Source: an uncultured Acidobacteriota bacterium (GTDB lineage Bacteria; Acidobacteriota; Terriglobia; Terriglobales; Acidobacteriaceae). From it: a DNA stretch of 64,000 nucleotides. The notes under the pieces are model-generated. The model did no database searches. It saw only the letters and a program-made list of their open reading frames with translations, and had not been told where the DNA came from. The stretch lies in the NCBI GenBank assembly GCA_903832055.1, contig CAILAC010000013.1:62001-126000 (forward strand), read 5' to 3'. Below are positions 43,042-51,820 of the stretch, piece after piece; position 1 is the first letter of the stretch, and every line of letters starts with the position of its first letter. A program made the translations under genes and the position numbers.

Positions 43042-43967
43042 ACCGAGTCGCCATTGTCTCCAAACCGCTGAAAGATGAGCTGATCCGTCTCATGCCAGAG
43101 CTCGTGAACTGGCTGCGCCATCACGATTTCGAGCCCGTTCTTGACCGCGAAAGCGCCTCCTACATCGTCGGCGCCACCGCCGCCGCACACGGCGCATCCG
43201 GGTCGATGGCAGGCGGTATCGAAGTCCGCGACCGCCCCGACCTCCCCGCCGTCAATCCCAGCCTCGTCATCGTGCTCGGCGGAGACGGCACCCTGCTCGC
43301 CGTCGGCCGCATCTTCGCCCGTACCGACACGCCCATCCTCAGCGTCAACCTCGGCTCACTCGGATTCCTCACGGAAGTTCGCCTCTCCAGCCTCTATCCC
43401 ACCCTTGAGGGCTGGTGCGCCAACTGCTGCGCCATCGACGCCCGCACCATGCTCCACGCCGACCTCTGGCGCGACGGCGAGCTCATCAACTCCTTTGAAG
43501 CTGTCAACGACATCGTCCTCTCCAAGAGCTCCATCGCCCGCATGGGCGAGTTCGCCGTCGAGCTGGATACCATGCTCGCCGCCCGCTTCCGCGCCGACGG
43601 CGTCATCGTCGCCACCCCCACCGGCTCCACCGCCTACACCCTCGCCGCCAACGGACCCATCCTCGTACCCGGAGTCGACGCTCTCGTCATCACCCCCATC
43701 TGCCCCCATCTGCTCACCCTCCGCCCCATGGTCGTTCCCGGCAGCGCCGACCTCACCCTGCGCATCGAGGGGCAAAAGACCGACGGCTTCAAAGAGGGCC
43801 TCATCAACTCCACCATCCTCACCGTTGACGGCCAACAGGCATTCGATCTTCGCCCCGGCGACGAACTCCGCTGCCACCGCTCTGAATACACCGTTAAACT
43901 CGTCCGCCTCGGCGGCAACGGCTTCTTCGACGCTCTCCGCAGCAAACTGAAGTGGGGCGAACGCTAA
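43038..43967 (+). CDS. nadK: NAD kinase
   Basis: A 309-aa ATP- or polyphosphate-dependent NAD kinase making NADP. The signature LGGDGTLLAVGR is at about residue 75 and NLGSLGFLTEV follows. The C-terminal beta domain has DGVIVATPTGSTAYTLAANGPILVP. Slightly long in the N-terminal half through a His/Ala-rich loop (GATAAAHGASGSM). Translationally coupled to tlyA, a pairing common in bacteria. Confidence 0.94.
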   Translation: MNRVAIVSKPLKDELIRLMPELVNWLRHHDFEPVLDRESASYIVGATAAAHGASGSMAGGIEVRDRPDLPAVNPSLVIVLGGDGTLLAVGRIFARTDTPILSVNLGSLGFLTEVRLSSLYPTLEGWCANCCAIDARTMLHADLWRDGELINSFEAVNDIVLSKSSIARMGEFAVELDTMLAARFRADGVIVATPTGSTAYTLAANGPILVPGVDALVITPICPHLLTLRPMVVPGSADLTLRIEGQKTDGFKEGLINSTILTVDGQQAFDLRPGDELRCHRSEYTVKLVRLGGNGFFDALRSKLKWGER

Positions 43968-43996
43968 CCACCAGATCCAAATCCGGCGGGTGGCTG

Positions 43997-44156
43997 ATGT
44001 CTGAAAACAGCGCAACTGGGTGCCCCACATCTCGGTCTTGAGATGTGGGTTTCTCAAAGCTCAACAACCCTGATCAGGCGGCAATTGGTCTTGAATATCC
44101 AGCCTCAGTCACAAATCACGGTATGCGTCACAGTGATCCTCCCAACGTTGCCGGGT
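43997..44156. repeat. Hairpin-containing repeat, copy A (left of the Tat gene)
   Basis: This copy holds the inverted repeat CCCACATCTC/GAGATGTGGG (44024-44033 with 44040-44049, 6-base loop), then TTCTCAAAGCTC, then a further 100 bases similar to copy B at 46028-46190. On the minus strand, CDAYRDL is encoded just as CDAYREL is in copy B, but stops and small indels break the frame. The rest of the gap 43968-44309 shows nothing I recognise apart from the Tat gene's leader with an AAGGA ribosome site. Confidence 0.85.
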
Positions 44157-44309
44157 GCTCCTCATCTCAAACTTGATTTGAGCTTCGAATATTCGCCAAA
44201 ATCTGTCTGCCCCCCTTACTAAAGCCTGAAAAGGCAAGCCACCCAGAGGCGTGGTACCTTCAAAAGGCGGTTGCGAGTCACCCGCCGGATACGAAAAGGA
44301 CGATCGAAA

Positions 44310-46013
44310 ATGTCTGTAAAGAGCTCTGAAGCTGGTTGTACGCGGCGCGAATTGCTGGTGGGTGGCCTCAAAACGTTCGTGGTTTCAAGCGCTCTGCGCG
44401 GCCTTGGTGCAAACGCGCTGGGCAAGCAAGCCCCCATGCGCTCCGTCAACGTCGTCAACTTCATACGCGCAGAAGAGCCTCGCGAAAAGATGGATCTGAT
44501 GCTGCCCGTGCGCAAGCAGATGGAGATCATCAAAGCGCACAATTTACCTGCCACGTGGCTGCTGCAGTACGATGCGCTCGTCGAAGGGGATTTCGTCAAA
44601 TTCCTCAAGGATGAGATGCCGCCCGATCACGAGACAGGCATCTGGTTCGAGATGAATCGAAAGCTGTGCGACGATGCAGGCGTTGTCTGGCGTGGCAATC
44701 CAGAGTGGGAGTGGGATTACCATGTGCCCGTTGCCTATGTGATCGGTTACACCCCCGCAGAGCGGCAAAAGCTCGCCGACACCGCGATGGCCACCTTCTA
44801 TCGAATCTTCGGTCATGCCGCGAAATCGATTGCATGTTGGAATCTTGACGCGATCTCAATGGCGCATCTTGCCAGCAAATACGAAATCGACGCATTCGCC
44901 AACTGCCGCGATCAACTCGCGACAGATGGCTACACGATTTGGGGAGCGCCCATTGCTGCGTACTATCCCAACCGTGACAATGCATGGAGTCCAGCTCTCG
45001 AAATCAAGAATCAGATCCCGACCCCGATGTTTCGGCTTCTCGGGCAAGACCCCGTCTATTACTACGACTACCAGATCAAGGAACCAGACACGCTCGAGCC
45101 CGTCTGGCCCTCGGGACGTTCGCAGGTATTTGTTGACAAGTTTCTCGACATGATTGCTGAGGGCCCGACGCAGTCGTTCGCCTATGCACAGTTCGGGCAG
45201 GAAAACAGCTTTGGCTGGCCCATGATGAGCGAAGCCTATCCCATGCAGATGGAGAAGCTTTCCCACATGCGACAGGCAGGCAAGTTCACAGTAGAAACTT
45301 TATGTGAAACCGGCCGACGCTTCAAACAGCGTTTCAAGTCGACTCCGACCCAGGCCCAGGTCATGCTTGAGGATCCGTTTGGCCATGCAACATCGCCAGA
45401 GCGAACCGTCTGGTACCAAAGCAGATTCCTCCGAGCCAATCTTCACTTTCGAGGCGACCAGTTCTATCTGCGCGATTTGCATGTGTATAGCGATGCATTC
45501 CCGCAGCCTTATCTAACCGACACTGTCAAGAAGCACGGTATCGAACAGCGCATGCTTGCCGTACTCGACGGATATCACTGGAGCGATGACGAGGTACGTT
45601 CCGGACACGCAGGGCGGCGTGCAATGGGGAGATTTGAGGCCGTCGGTCAGGACGGGCAAAGCATCCCCCTCGTCATGGCCGGGATTCCAGTTGTCACCCA
45701 ATCTGAGACCACCCTGCGAACATCCGTGCCGCTGGCGGGTGGAGGCAGCCTCATGGCTGAGTTCAGTGAGCGCGAAATTGAGTTTAGGTTGATCGGACGC
45801 GGCACGCATGCTCAGCTTCAGGTCGTCTTCGAATGGGTCGCAGCTCTCAGCGCTTTGTCTGCGGTAACCCAGGGCGCGATCAGCTACGGATTCCGTGATT
45901 TCAACTACAAAGTAGTCATTGCTAAAGGCATTGCTTCACAGACCCCCGATGGTGTTCGACTCCGGGCCAGGCAAGGCTCATCGCTGCTGCTGAAAATGGC
46001 TCAATTGGCGTAG
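44310..46013 (+). CDS. Tat-exported protein, polysaccharide-deacetylase-like barrel, function unknown
   Basis: A 567-aa protein. A twin-arginine signal (CTRRELLVGGLKTFVVSSAL) opens it, so it is exported folded. The next 250 residues (VNFIRAEEPR, LPATWLLQYDAL, HETGIWFEMN, VAYVIGYTPAERQKLAD, SIACWNLDAISMAHLASKY) have the rhythm of a beta/alpha-barrel of the NodB deacetylase or glycosidase type, with possible acidic catalytic residues. The C-terminal 200 residues look beta-rich and may bind carbohydrate. The ATG at 44310 has AGGA 9 bases upstream. It is bracketed by two copies of one repeat and looks lower in GC than nadK, which hints at acquisition as a unit. Confidence 0.7.
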   Translation: MSVKSSEAGCTRRELLVGGLKTFVVSSALRGLGANALGKQAPMRSVNVVNFIRAEEPREKMDLMLPVRKQMEIIKAHNLPATWLLQYDALVEGDFVKFLKDEMPPDHETGIWFEMNRKLCDDAGVVWRGNPEWEWDYHVPVAYVIGYTPAERQKLADTAMATFYRIFGHAAKSIACWNLDAISMAHLASKYEIDAFANCRDQLATDGYTIWGAPIAAYYPNRDNAWSPALEIKNQIPTPMFRLLGQDPVYYYDYQIKEPDTLEPVWPSGRSQVFVDKFLDMIAEGPTQSFAYAQFGQENSFGWPMMSEAYPMQMEKLSHMRQAGKFTVETLCETGRRFKQRFKSTPTQAQVMLEDPFGHATSPERTVWYQSRFLRANLHFRGDQFYLRDLHVYSDAFPQPYLTDTVKKHGIEQRMLAVLDGYHWSDDEVRSGHAGRRAMGRFEAVGQDGQSIPLVMAGIPVVTQSETTLRTSVPLAGGGSLMAEFSEREIEFRLIGRGTHAQLQVVFEWVAALSALSAVTQGAISYGFRDFNYKVVIAKGIASQTPDGVRLRARQGSSLLLKMAQLA

Positions 46014-46027
46014 AGGGCGGGCTGCCC

Positions 46028-46190
46028 ATGTCTGAGGAATAACTAAACCGGGTTCCCCACATCTCGCTTCTGAGATGTGGGGTTCTCAAAGCTCCACCAT
46101 CCTCAGCAGACGAATACCCACCCAGCCTTCAAAATCCCGCCCCAGCCACAATTCACGGTAGGCGTCACAATGGTTCTCCCCAGCCTTGCC
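46028..46190. repeat. Hairpin-containing repeat, copy B (right of the Tat gene)
   Basis: Direct-orientation relative of copy A. It has the perfect 11-bp inverted repeat CCCCACATCTC/GAGATGTGGGG (46055-46065 with 46072-46082, loop GCTTCT), then TTCTCAAAGCTC and a stretch containing CACAATTCACGGTAGGCGTCACAATGG. The hairpin may also end the Tat transcript. The rest of the gap to 46534 holds an eight-C run (46421-46428), a remnant frame (see next entry) and a terminator; nothing else was recognised. Confidence 0.88.
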
Positions 46191-46295
46191 GATAATTACC
46201 CCCGAGCGGCGCACAATAGGAATACCAACAGCCCCCGGCAAACAGTAGCCTTTGCCGTCCTGTCTGTCATTCCAGCAGTGAATCCTCCGTTGCCC
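46086..46295 (-). pseudogene. 69-codon open frame inside repeat copy B, no start codon
   Basis: The minus strand is open from just after TAG (46296-46298) to TGA (46086-46088). The translation has protein-like character: HCDAYRELWLGRDFEGWVGI followed by RLLRMVEL at the end, and GAVGIPIVRRSGVIIGKAGE before it. There is no ATG upstream. Copy A encodes a related but broken version of the same end. It is probably the decayed 3' part of a repeated coding element, or a repeat that happens to stay open. Confidence 0.4.
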
Positions 46296-46470
46296 CTACA
46301 CAATTCAGGCGCACAATGGCCCAAAAACGTCATAAAAACAGCACAAAATCACACTGGTAACCAAGGTTCAAATAGCTGATACGAAGTACCTTAGCCGGGA
46401 AAATCCCCAAAAACACCCCACCCCCCCCTTTCTAATTTTCAATGGCTTCCGGCAATCAATCGGTGAACAC

Positions 46471-46506
46471 AAAAAAGCACCAAAGGCTTCTGATTGCCCT
46501 TGGTGC
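46471..46506 (-). terminator. Rho-independent terminator of the NtrC/NtrB/lipoprotein operon
   Basis: On the minus strand GCACCAAGGGC pairs with GCCTTTGGTGC (one G-T pair) over an 8-base loop and is followed by six T's (complement of 46471-46476). It lies 28 bases after the lipoprotein stop and reads in the same direction. Confidence 0.82.
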
Positions 46507-46534
46507 GATTCCGTTCTTGTACTCTCGTTGTCGC

Positions 46535-47125
46535 TTAGTGGTTGAGTTCAGCCAGCAGCACTTTGGCCTTCAACACCAGGGTGTGCGCTCCATCAACATC
46601 GCCGGTGTTCAGCGCCTCACGCGCCTGCTTGAGAAACTCGTGAATCTGCGCAGCGGTCTTCAGTTCGCTGTCGCTCAACGTCCGCGAGATCCCGTTCACA
46701 CCCTTTTCCGTGGCGGTGATCGTGTCCATCGTCTCTGAACGCAGATCGCCGGACGCTCCGCCCGAGAGCTCGCCAATCGCGCTCACGCTCGTCGCTGGAG
46801 CAGGATTCGCCGCTTCCTGCATCGGAGCAGCTGCGGGAGCAGGCACCGAAGGCTTGGGCCGCCGATGCACCGGCTTCTTGGGCGCCTCGACAGGCGGCTT
46901 GGTTTCATCCTTGGTGGCAGGTTTCGCTGGCTGAGGTTCACCAATAACCGGCGGCGGCAGATCCGCCTTGGAAACAGTCGCCGGTTGAGGCAGAGGAGTA
47001 TCGACTATCGGCGGGGCAAGCGTCTGCGTCTGCGCCTTTTGCGCTTTCTTGTCGCAGCCCTGGGTGAGCAGCATCAAAGGCAATACCCACCACAGCCATC
47101 CGGCACTCTTGACCGAAATCCTCAT
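46535..47125 (-). CDS. Proline-rich lipoprotein of the NtrBC-type operon
   Basis: A 196-aa predicted lipoprotein. Signal peptide with lipobox LLTQGC, Cys near residue 24, then a 100-residue low-complexity linker rich in Pro, Ala and Lys, and a C-terminal domain of about 60 residues with amphipathic helices (TAAQIHEFLKQAREALNTGD). The helical end resembles a single TPR-like hairpin. Its start overlaps the histidine-kinase stop by 4 bases. Function unknown; a periplasmic partner of the kinase is conceivable. Confidence 0.75.
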   Translation of the reverse strand: MRISVKSAGWLWWVLPLMLLTQGCDKKAQKAQTQTLAPPIVDTPLPQPATVSKADLPPPVIGEPQPAKPATKDETKPPVEAPKKPVHRRPKPSVPAPAAAPMQEAANPAPATSVSAIGELSGGASGDLRSETMDTITATEKGVNGISRTLSDSELKTAAQIHEFLKQAREALNTGDVDGAHTLVLKAKVLLAELNH

Positions 47126-49017
47126 CCTTCCAACCCCTTTACGCTTTCCAATACCGCCGGCTGAGGATGCCGTCGTCCCCGGTCCGTGGCGGAGAGCGGT
47201 ATCCGCAATTGGAATACCGAGCCAAGGCCCAACTCTGATTGTACGTCGATACTTCCGTGGTGCAACTGAAGAATACGGTAAGTCATAGCCAGTCCAATCC
47301 CACTCCCACCCTTTTTGGTCGTGAAGTACAAATCAAAAATCTTCTCCAGCAAATCCTGCGAAATTCCGCCACCTTCGTCCCTCACTTCAATCGTCCCGAT
47401 CCGGCCGTCTTCATTCAGCCGCACCTCAAGGCGACCACCATCCGGCATCGCCTGAGCGCCATTCTGCAGCACATTCAATATCGCCTGCTTGATCAGGTCG
47501 ACATCCACCTTGGCAATCAATGGACGATCCGGCATGTTGCTGGTCAGGATCACCTGACGGGTTGACATCTCGGCCGCAGCCAACGTCACCACGTCCGTCA
47601 CGATTTCGCGCAGGTCACATTCAACGAGCCTCACTTCCACCGGCCGTGAGAAGTCCACAAGAGTCTGAACCACACGGTCAAGCCGGTGAATCTCCGAGTC
47701 AATCACGTCTAGATGCCGGTTTGCCGGAGTCGGTGTTGAACCCAGCTTGGTCTTCAAGAGCTCCAGATGCACCACAATCGCGTTGATCGGGTTTTTCACC
47801 TCATGGCCCACGCCCGAGGTCAGCCTGCCAATCGCCGCCATGCGCCGCGACAGCTCCAACTCACTCTCAATCACTTCCACTGACTCCTGATCGTGCAGAG
47901 TCAACAAAGCTCCCAATCCCTGCCGCGAACGGTCATCGTGAATGAAATCCAGCGACACCTCGACCCGGAGCCCAGCCTCTGTCACAATCTCTTCCTGCAC
48001 CAGAGTCAAGCCTGCATCCCAGGCATCTCGAATCGTTCTGCTCAGTACCGTGGAGCGATCGAATATCTCCTTTGCCTCCATGCCAAGCAGCACGTTCCTA
48101 TCCACGTTGAGAAATCGCTTGACAGCATTCGAAACCAGCACTGCCCGCCCATCGCCGGTAAACAGCATAATGCCGTCTTGAAGATTCCCCAGAACCTGGT
48201 CCAGGTTCTCTTTCAGGGCAGAGAAGACCTCTTCCACGTTGCGCATGCGCTGGCCGATGCGCTCAATCTTGTTTGAAACTCGCACGACCGTGTCGGTCTC
48301 GCCTTCCTCGGGGTGCAGGTTCTCAGCCGTCGGAGTCCAGTAGTCGAGTTGCATGTTGAGTTCTTCCATTGGCCGCAGCGCAAGGTTGCCCAGCAGGAAC
48401 GCGACCACAAGGGCGGTCAACAGGGCAAGACCCATCAAAGTGAGCGCCGCCCTGAGCCACGGCTCGTACAGTGCGCGCAACAAAGTGGTGCGAACGCCGA
48501 CGCGTACCGTCGCAAAAAGCTCCCCGTTGCGCTCCAGAGGCAGTACCACGTCATAGACCTGTGGCGGTCCAAATACGGTCTGCAACAGCTGTACCGCATT
48601 TCTGTCGCGCAGCAGTTGGTAGTTAGGGCGTGATGGCAGCAACTGATCCTGCCCTCCGGGACCTGTCGTCAGCAGCGCCCGGTTCCTGTCATCGCTGATG
48701 CTGATGTCATAGACCGTAGGCGAGTAGCGGTTTACAGAATTCACAACCGCCATCAGCGCTGCATTATCCCGCACCGCAGCCGCTGCCAGTCCGCGCAACT
48801 GAACTTCATCGTTGGGGTTGACCTTCTGGTCTTTCAGGCCCGTCTCCAAAGCAAGTTGCAGCGCGTAGCGGATCTGGCGTGCCACGAGAACGTTGTTGTC
48901 ATACGACTGCTGCACCACGGCCTGCAAAAGCTGGCTCACGTATACCAATGACAAGACGGCCGTCACCAGAAAGACGAGGCTGGTAATTGCCAGAACGAGT
49001 TTGGTCTTCAGACTCAA
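47122..49017 (-). CDS. Membrane sensor histidine kinase (NtrB-like)
   Basis: A 631-aa kinase. Transmembrane segments are at about residues 8-32 and 190-212 with a periplasmic sensor between. HAMP (RPMEELNMQLDYW) follows, then a PAS domain (VLGNLQDGIMLFTGDGRAVLVSNAVKRFLN), the phosphoacceptor GVGHEVKNPINAI, and the ATPase domain with NVLQNGAQAMPDGG, DEGGGI and GGSGIGLAM. The NtrB/AtoS-like HEVKNP motif matches its NtrC-type partner upstream, which it overlaps by 4 bases. The signal sensed is unknown. Confidence 0.92.
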   Translation of the reverse strand: MSLKTKLVLAITSLVFLVTAVLSLVYVSQLLQAVVQQSYDNNVLVARQIRYALQLALETGLKDQKVNPNDEVQLRGLAAAAVRDNAALMAVVNSVNRYSPTVYDISISDDRNRALLTTGPGGQDQLLPSRPNYQLLRDRNAVQLLQTVFGPPQVYDVVLPLERNGELFATVRVGVRTTLLRALYEPWLRAALTLMGLALLTALVVAFLLGNLALRPMEELNMQLDYWTPTAENLHPEEGETDTVVRVSNKIERIGQRMRNVEEVFSALKENLDQVLGNLQDGIMLFTGDGRAVLVSNAVKRFLNVDRNVLLGMEAKEIFDRSTVLSRTIRDAWDAGLTLVQEEIVTEAGLRVEVSLDFIHDDRSRQGLGALLTLHDQESVEVIESELELSRRMAAIGRLTSGVGHEVKNPINAIVVHLELLKTKLGSTPTPANRHLDVIDSEIHRLDRVVQTLVDFSRPVEVRLVECDLREIVTDVVTLAAAEMSTRQVILTSNMPDRPLIAKVDVDLIKQAILNVLQNGAQAMPDGGRLEVRLNEDGRIGTIEVRDEGGGISQDLLEKIFDLYFTTKKGGSGIGLAMTYRILQLHHGSIDVQSELGLGSVFQLRIPLSATDRGRRHPQPAVLESVKGLEG

Positions 49018-50414
49018 TCCCGCAGCCCTCCCGTCTCCCGCAGATACTCATACTCTTTGAGTTTGTTGTGCAGCGTCTTCAGGCTCACTCCCAATATCTC
49101 GGCCGCGCGCGTCTTATTCTGGCCGGTAAATTCAAGCGTCTTCAGGATCAGCAGCCGTTCCGCCTCGCCAACTGTCGCGCCGACCTTGACGGAAATGCTG
49201 TTTGCATCGATCACCGCCGCCAGGAGGGCTGACTGCCTTGAAAATCCAGAAGGTAAGTGTCCCACTTCAATCAGCCCTGAGTCCGGAGCGAGAATGACCG
49301 CCCGCTCCATCAGGTTTCGCAGTTCACGGGCATTGCCGGGCCACTCATGCTGCTGCAGCCTTTCGAGCACCGCCGTTGAAACTCCAGCCACCCGCCGGCC
49401 GTGTTTCTGGTTCATTTCCGAGAGCATTGCTGCCACCATATCTGGAATATCCTCGCGATGTTCCCGCAAAGGCGGCATGTGAATATGAAAAACGTTTAAG
49501 CGATAGAAAAGATCAGAGCGCAGTTGCCCGTTGGCCACTGCTTCCTCTGGATTCCGGTTCGTAGCTGCCAGCACGCGCACATCGACATCCTGCTCGTTGC
49601 GTGCTCCCAGGCGACGCAGTTTGCGCTCCTCCAGCACCCGCAGCAGCTTGGCCTGTGTGCCAATCGGCATTTCGCCTAACTCATCCAGGAGCAGGGTGCC
49701 TGCCTCGGCTAATTCAAAACATCCCGCCCGGCGCTCGACCGCTCCTGTAAAGGCCCCTTTTTCGTGGCCGAAGATTTCGCTTTCCATCAGAGTTTCAGGA
49801 ATCGCCGCGCAGTTCACCGCAACGAATGGCCGCGCCTTTCGTTCGCTCAGATCATGCAGCGTTCGCGCTACCAGTTCCTTGCCTGTTCCGCTTTCGCCAG
49901 TGATCAGCACAGATACGTTTGAAGGGGCAATCCGCTCGATCAATCCAAACACTTCCTGCATCGGCTTGGAATGACCTACGAGTGCGCCCAGCACCCCGTT
50001 CTGCCGCAATTGCCGCCGCGTCACTTCCAGTTCCAGTTCGGTGTCGAGTTGCCGGGAAGCATTGGCCAGAATCGTCTTGAGCCTCGTCGGGTCAACCGGC
50101 TTCTGGATGAAGTCGTAGGCTCCCAGCTTCATCGCATCGACCGCATTTTCAACTGAACCCTGCGCGGTCAGCACGACCACCGCAATTTTTGAGCTGGATT
50201 CAGTCAACTTGGTCAGAAGGCCAAGCCCGTCCATGCGCGGCATCTTCAGGTCGGTGACCACAATCGCGGGGTCCCATGCGAGAGATTTTTCGTAGCCCTC
50301 AACACCGTCCTTTGCCGTCTCAGTCCGATAGCCCCAGCCGGAGATCAACTCCGCCAGGCCCATGAGGGCATGGACTTCGTCCTCCACAATCAACACTTTG
50401 GTCGGTATGCGCAT
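49014..50414 (-). CDS. Sigma-54-dependent NtrC-family response regulator
   Basis: A 466-aa activator. Receiver domain with Asp 55 in VTDLKMPRMDG; AAA+ domain with Walker A GESGTGKE, the sigma-54-contacting GAFTGA loop and LLLDELGEMP; C-terminal Fis-type helix-turn-helix (NKTRAAEILGVSLKTLHNKLKEY). All motifs needed to activate RpoN holoenzyme are intact. The ATG at 50414 has GGAGAGA upstream; the frame is open to 50474 but homology begins at MRIPTKVLIVEDE. Target genes are not evident; I found no convincing -24/-12 promoter nearby. Confidence 0.94.
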   Translation of the reverse strand: MRIPTKVLIVEDEVHALMGLAELISGWGYRTETAKDGVEGYEKSLAWDPAIVVTDLKMPRMDGLGLLTKLTESSSKIAVVVLTAQGSVENAVDAMKLGAYDFIQKPVDPTRLKTILANASRQLDTELELEVTRRQLRQNGVLGALVGHSKPMQEVFGLIERIAPSNVSVLITGESGTGKELVARTLHDLSERKARPFVAVNCAAIPETLMESEIFGHEKGAFTGAVERRAGCFELAEAGTLLLDELGEMPIGTQAKLLRVLEERKLRRLGARNEQDVDVRVLAATNRNPEEAVANGQLRSDLFYRLNVFHIHMPPLREHREDIPDMVAAMLSEMNQKHGRRVAGVSTAVLERLQQHEWPGNARELRNLMERAVILAPDSGLIEVGHLPSGFSRQSALLAAVIDANSISVKVGATVGEAERLLILKTLEFTGQNKTRAAEILGVSLKTLHNKLKEYEYLRETGGLRD

Positions 50415-50568
50415 TCTCTCCAGTATCCGCTTGAATTTCGCCCCGGACCAAATCCTGGGAAGAAATAGCTGCAAACAATTAATTGACAGAATACCGTTCT
50501 ACCACGATGCGACGCATACCGAGTGGCAATCTGAGACAGCAATTGATCTACTTGCGTAAACTAACGGT

Positions 50569-50892
50569 ATGTACGACTACGAAATCACCGTAACCGACAC
50601 CAAGGCTCTGCTGGATGAAGGCAAAGCCAAGCTTATCGACGTTCGCGAAACATGGGAGTTCCAGACGGCTCGCATCGAGGGCAGCATCCTCATTCCCATG
50701 AGTGAATTTGCCAGCCGCGCCCACCAGGAACTCGATCCGGAGGACCGGCTCCTCATCCTCTGCCACCACGGTGCCCGCAGCCTCAGCGTAACCAACTGGC
50801 TCCGCCAGCAGGGCTTCGACGCTTCGCAGTCCGTCGCCGGGGGCATCAGCGCATGGTCAAATCAGATCGATCCCAGCGTGCCACAGTACTGA
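50569..50892 (+). CDS. Rhodanese-domain protein
   Basis: A 107-aa single-domain rhodanese. The N-terminal part has LIDVRETWEFQTARIEGSILIPM, and the active loop is CHHGARS with the persulfide-forming Cys near residue 65. The short form resembles GlpE-like sulfurtransferases. Sulfur donor and acceptor are unknown. Divergent from the NtrC-type gene. Confidence 0.9.
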   Translation: MYDYEITVTDTKALLDEGKAKLIDVRETWEFQTARIEGSILIPMSEFASRAHQELDPEDRLLILCHHGARSLSVTNWLRQQGFDASQSVAGGISAWSNQIDPSVPQY

Positions 50893-50949
50893 TGCGCCCT
50901 GAAACTGACGTGCCACAGCGCTGAGAATTCGTGTATCCTTCTCCCGACT

Positions 50950-51744
50950 ATGCGCACCCACCTTTTGAAACTCCTCGCCCTCGTTGTAGCTGCAGCCTTT
51001 GCAGCTCCGCTCTTTGCCCAGCAACCTTCCGCGGCGCCCAAGCCTGAAGATACCGAAGTCTACGAGCCTGTTCCGCCCGTGGTAACCCCTGGCGCGACCA
51101 ACGAGGCGCCGCCATCAGACGCAATCGTACTCTTTGACGGCAAGAACCTTGACGAATGGGTTTCAGCCCAGGATCACTCGCCTGCACCGTGGCTTGTCCA
51201 CGACGGTGTGATGACGGTGAGCAAGGCCCCCGGCTCGGGCAACATCGAGACCAAACGAAAGTTCACCAACTATCAGCTGCACGTTGAGTGGCGCATCCCT
51301 GAGAGCATCACCGGCAGCGGCCAGGCGCGCGGCAACAGCGGCGTCTTCCTCGCCTCTACCGGCCCCGGCGACGCGGGTTACGAACTGCAAGTACTCGACA
51401 ATTACAACAACAAGACCTATACCAACGGACAGGCAGGCAGCATCTACAAGCAGGCCGTTCCGCTCGCCAACCCCAATCGCAAGCCCGGCGAGTGGCAGAC
51501 ATACGATATCGCATGGACTGCGCCGGTCTTCAACGCCGACGGCTCGCTGAAGTCGCCTGCCTTTGTGACGGTCTTCTTCAATGGCATCCTCGTGCAAAAC
51601 CATTTCGAACTCTGGGGCGAAACCCGCTACATCGGCAAGCCGTTCTATAAGAAGTTCGATTCAGCGCCGATCAAGCTCCAGGCTCACGGCGACAAAAGCG
51701 AACCTATCAGTTTCCGCAACATCTGGGTCAGAGAACTGAAGTAG
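50950..51744 (+). CDS. Exported DUF1080 (3-keto-disaccharide hydrolase-like) protein
   Basis: A 264-aa exported protein: signal peptide (about 1-24, ending LFAQQP), a Pro-rich linker, then a concanavalin-like jellyroll DUF1080 domain (IVLFDGKNLDEWVS, NYQLHVEWRIPE, GNSGVFLAS, YELQVLDNYNNKTY, PGEWQTYDI). Some members hydrolyse 3-keto-glucosides; many are uncharacterised sugar-binding proteins. Acts in periplasm or outside. Confidence 0.87.
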   Translation: MRTHLLKLLALVVAAAFAAPLFAQQPSAAPKPEDTEVYEPVPPVVTPGATNEAPPSDAIVLFDGKNLDEWVSAQDHSPAPWLVHDGVMTVSKAPGSGNIETKRKFTNYQLHVEWRIPESITGSGQARGNSGVFLASTGPGDAGYELQVLDNYNNKTYTNGQAGSIYKQAVPLANPNRKPGEWQTYDIAWTAPVFNADGSLKSPAFVTVFFNGILVQNHFELWGETRYIGKPFYKKFDSAPIKLQAHGDKSEPISFRNIWVRELK

Positions 51745-51820
51745 CAGAAAGGGCGAAGTCGGAAACCTTTCGCCTCGGAGAACGGAATATACTTTCCCTT
51801 TGCAGTGAGAGGGAGTTCCC

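Noticed and set aside
46077-46379. 100-codon plus-strand frame across repeat copy B
   Set aside because: It runs through the hairpin repeat and a non-coding stretch and has no protein-like features; the minus-strand frame is the better candidate.
50475-50568. Sigma-54 (-24/-12) promoter near the NtrC-type operon
   Set aside because: TGGCAATCTGAGACAGCAA lacks the GG-N10-GC spacing; no better match was seen upstream of neighbouring genes.
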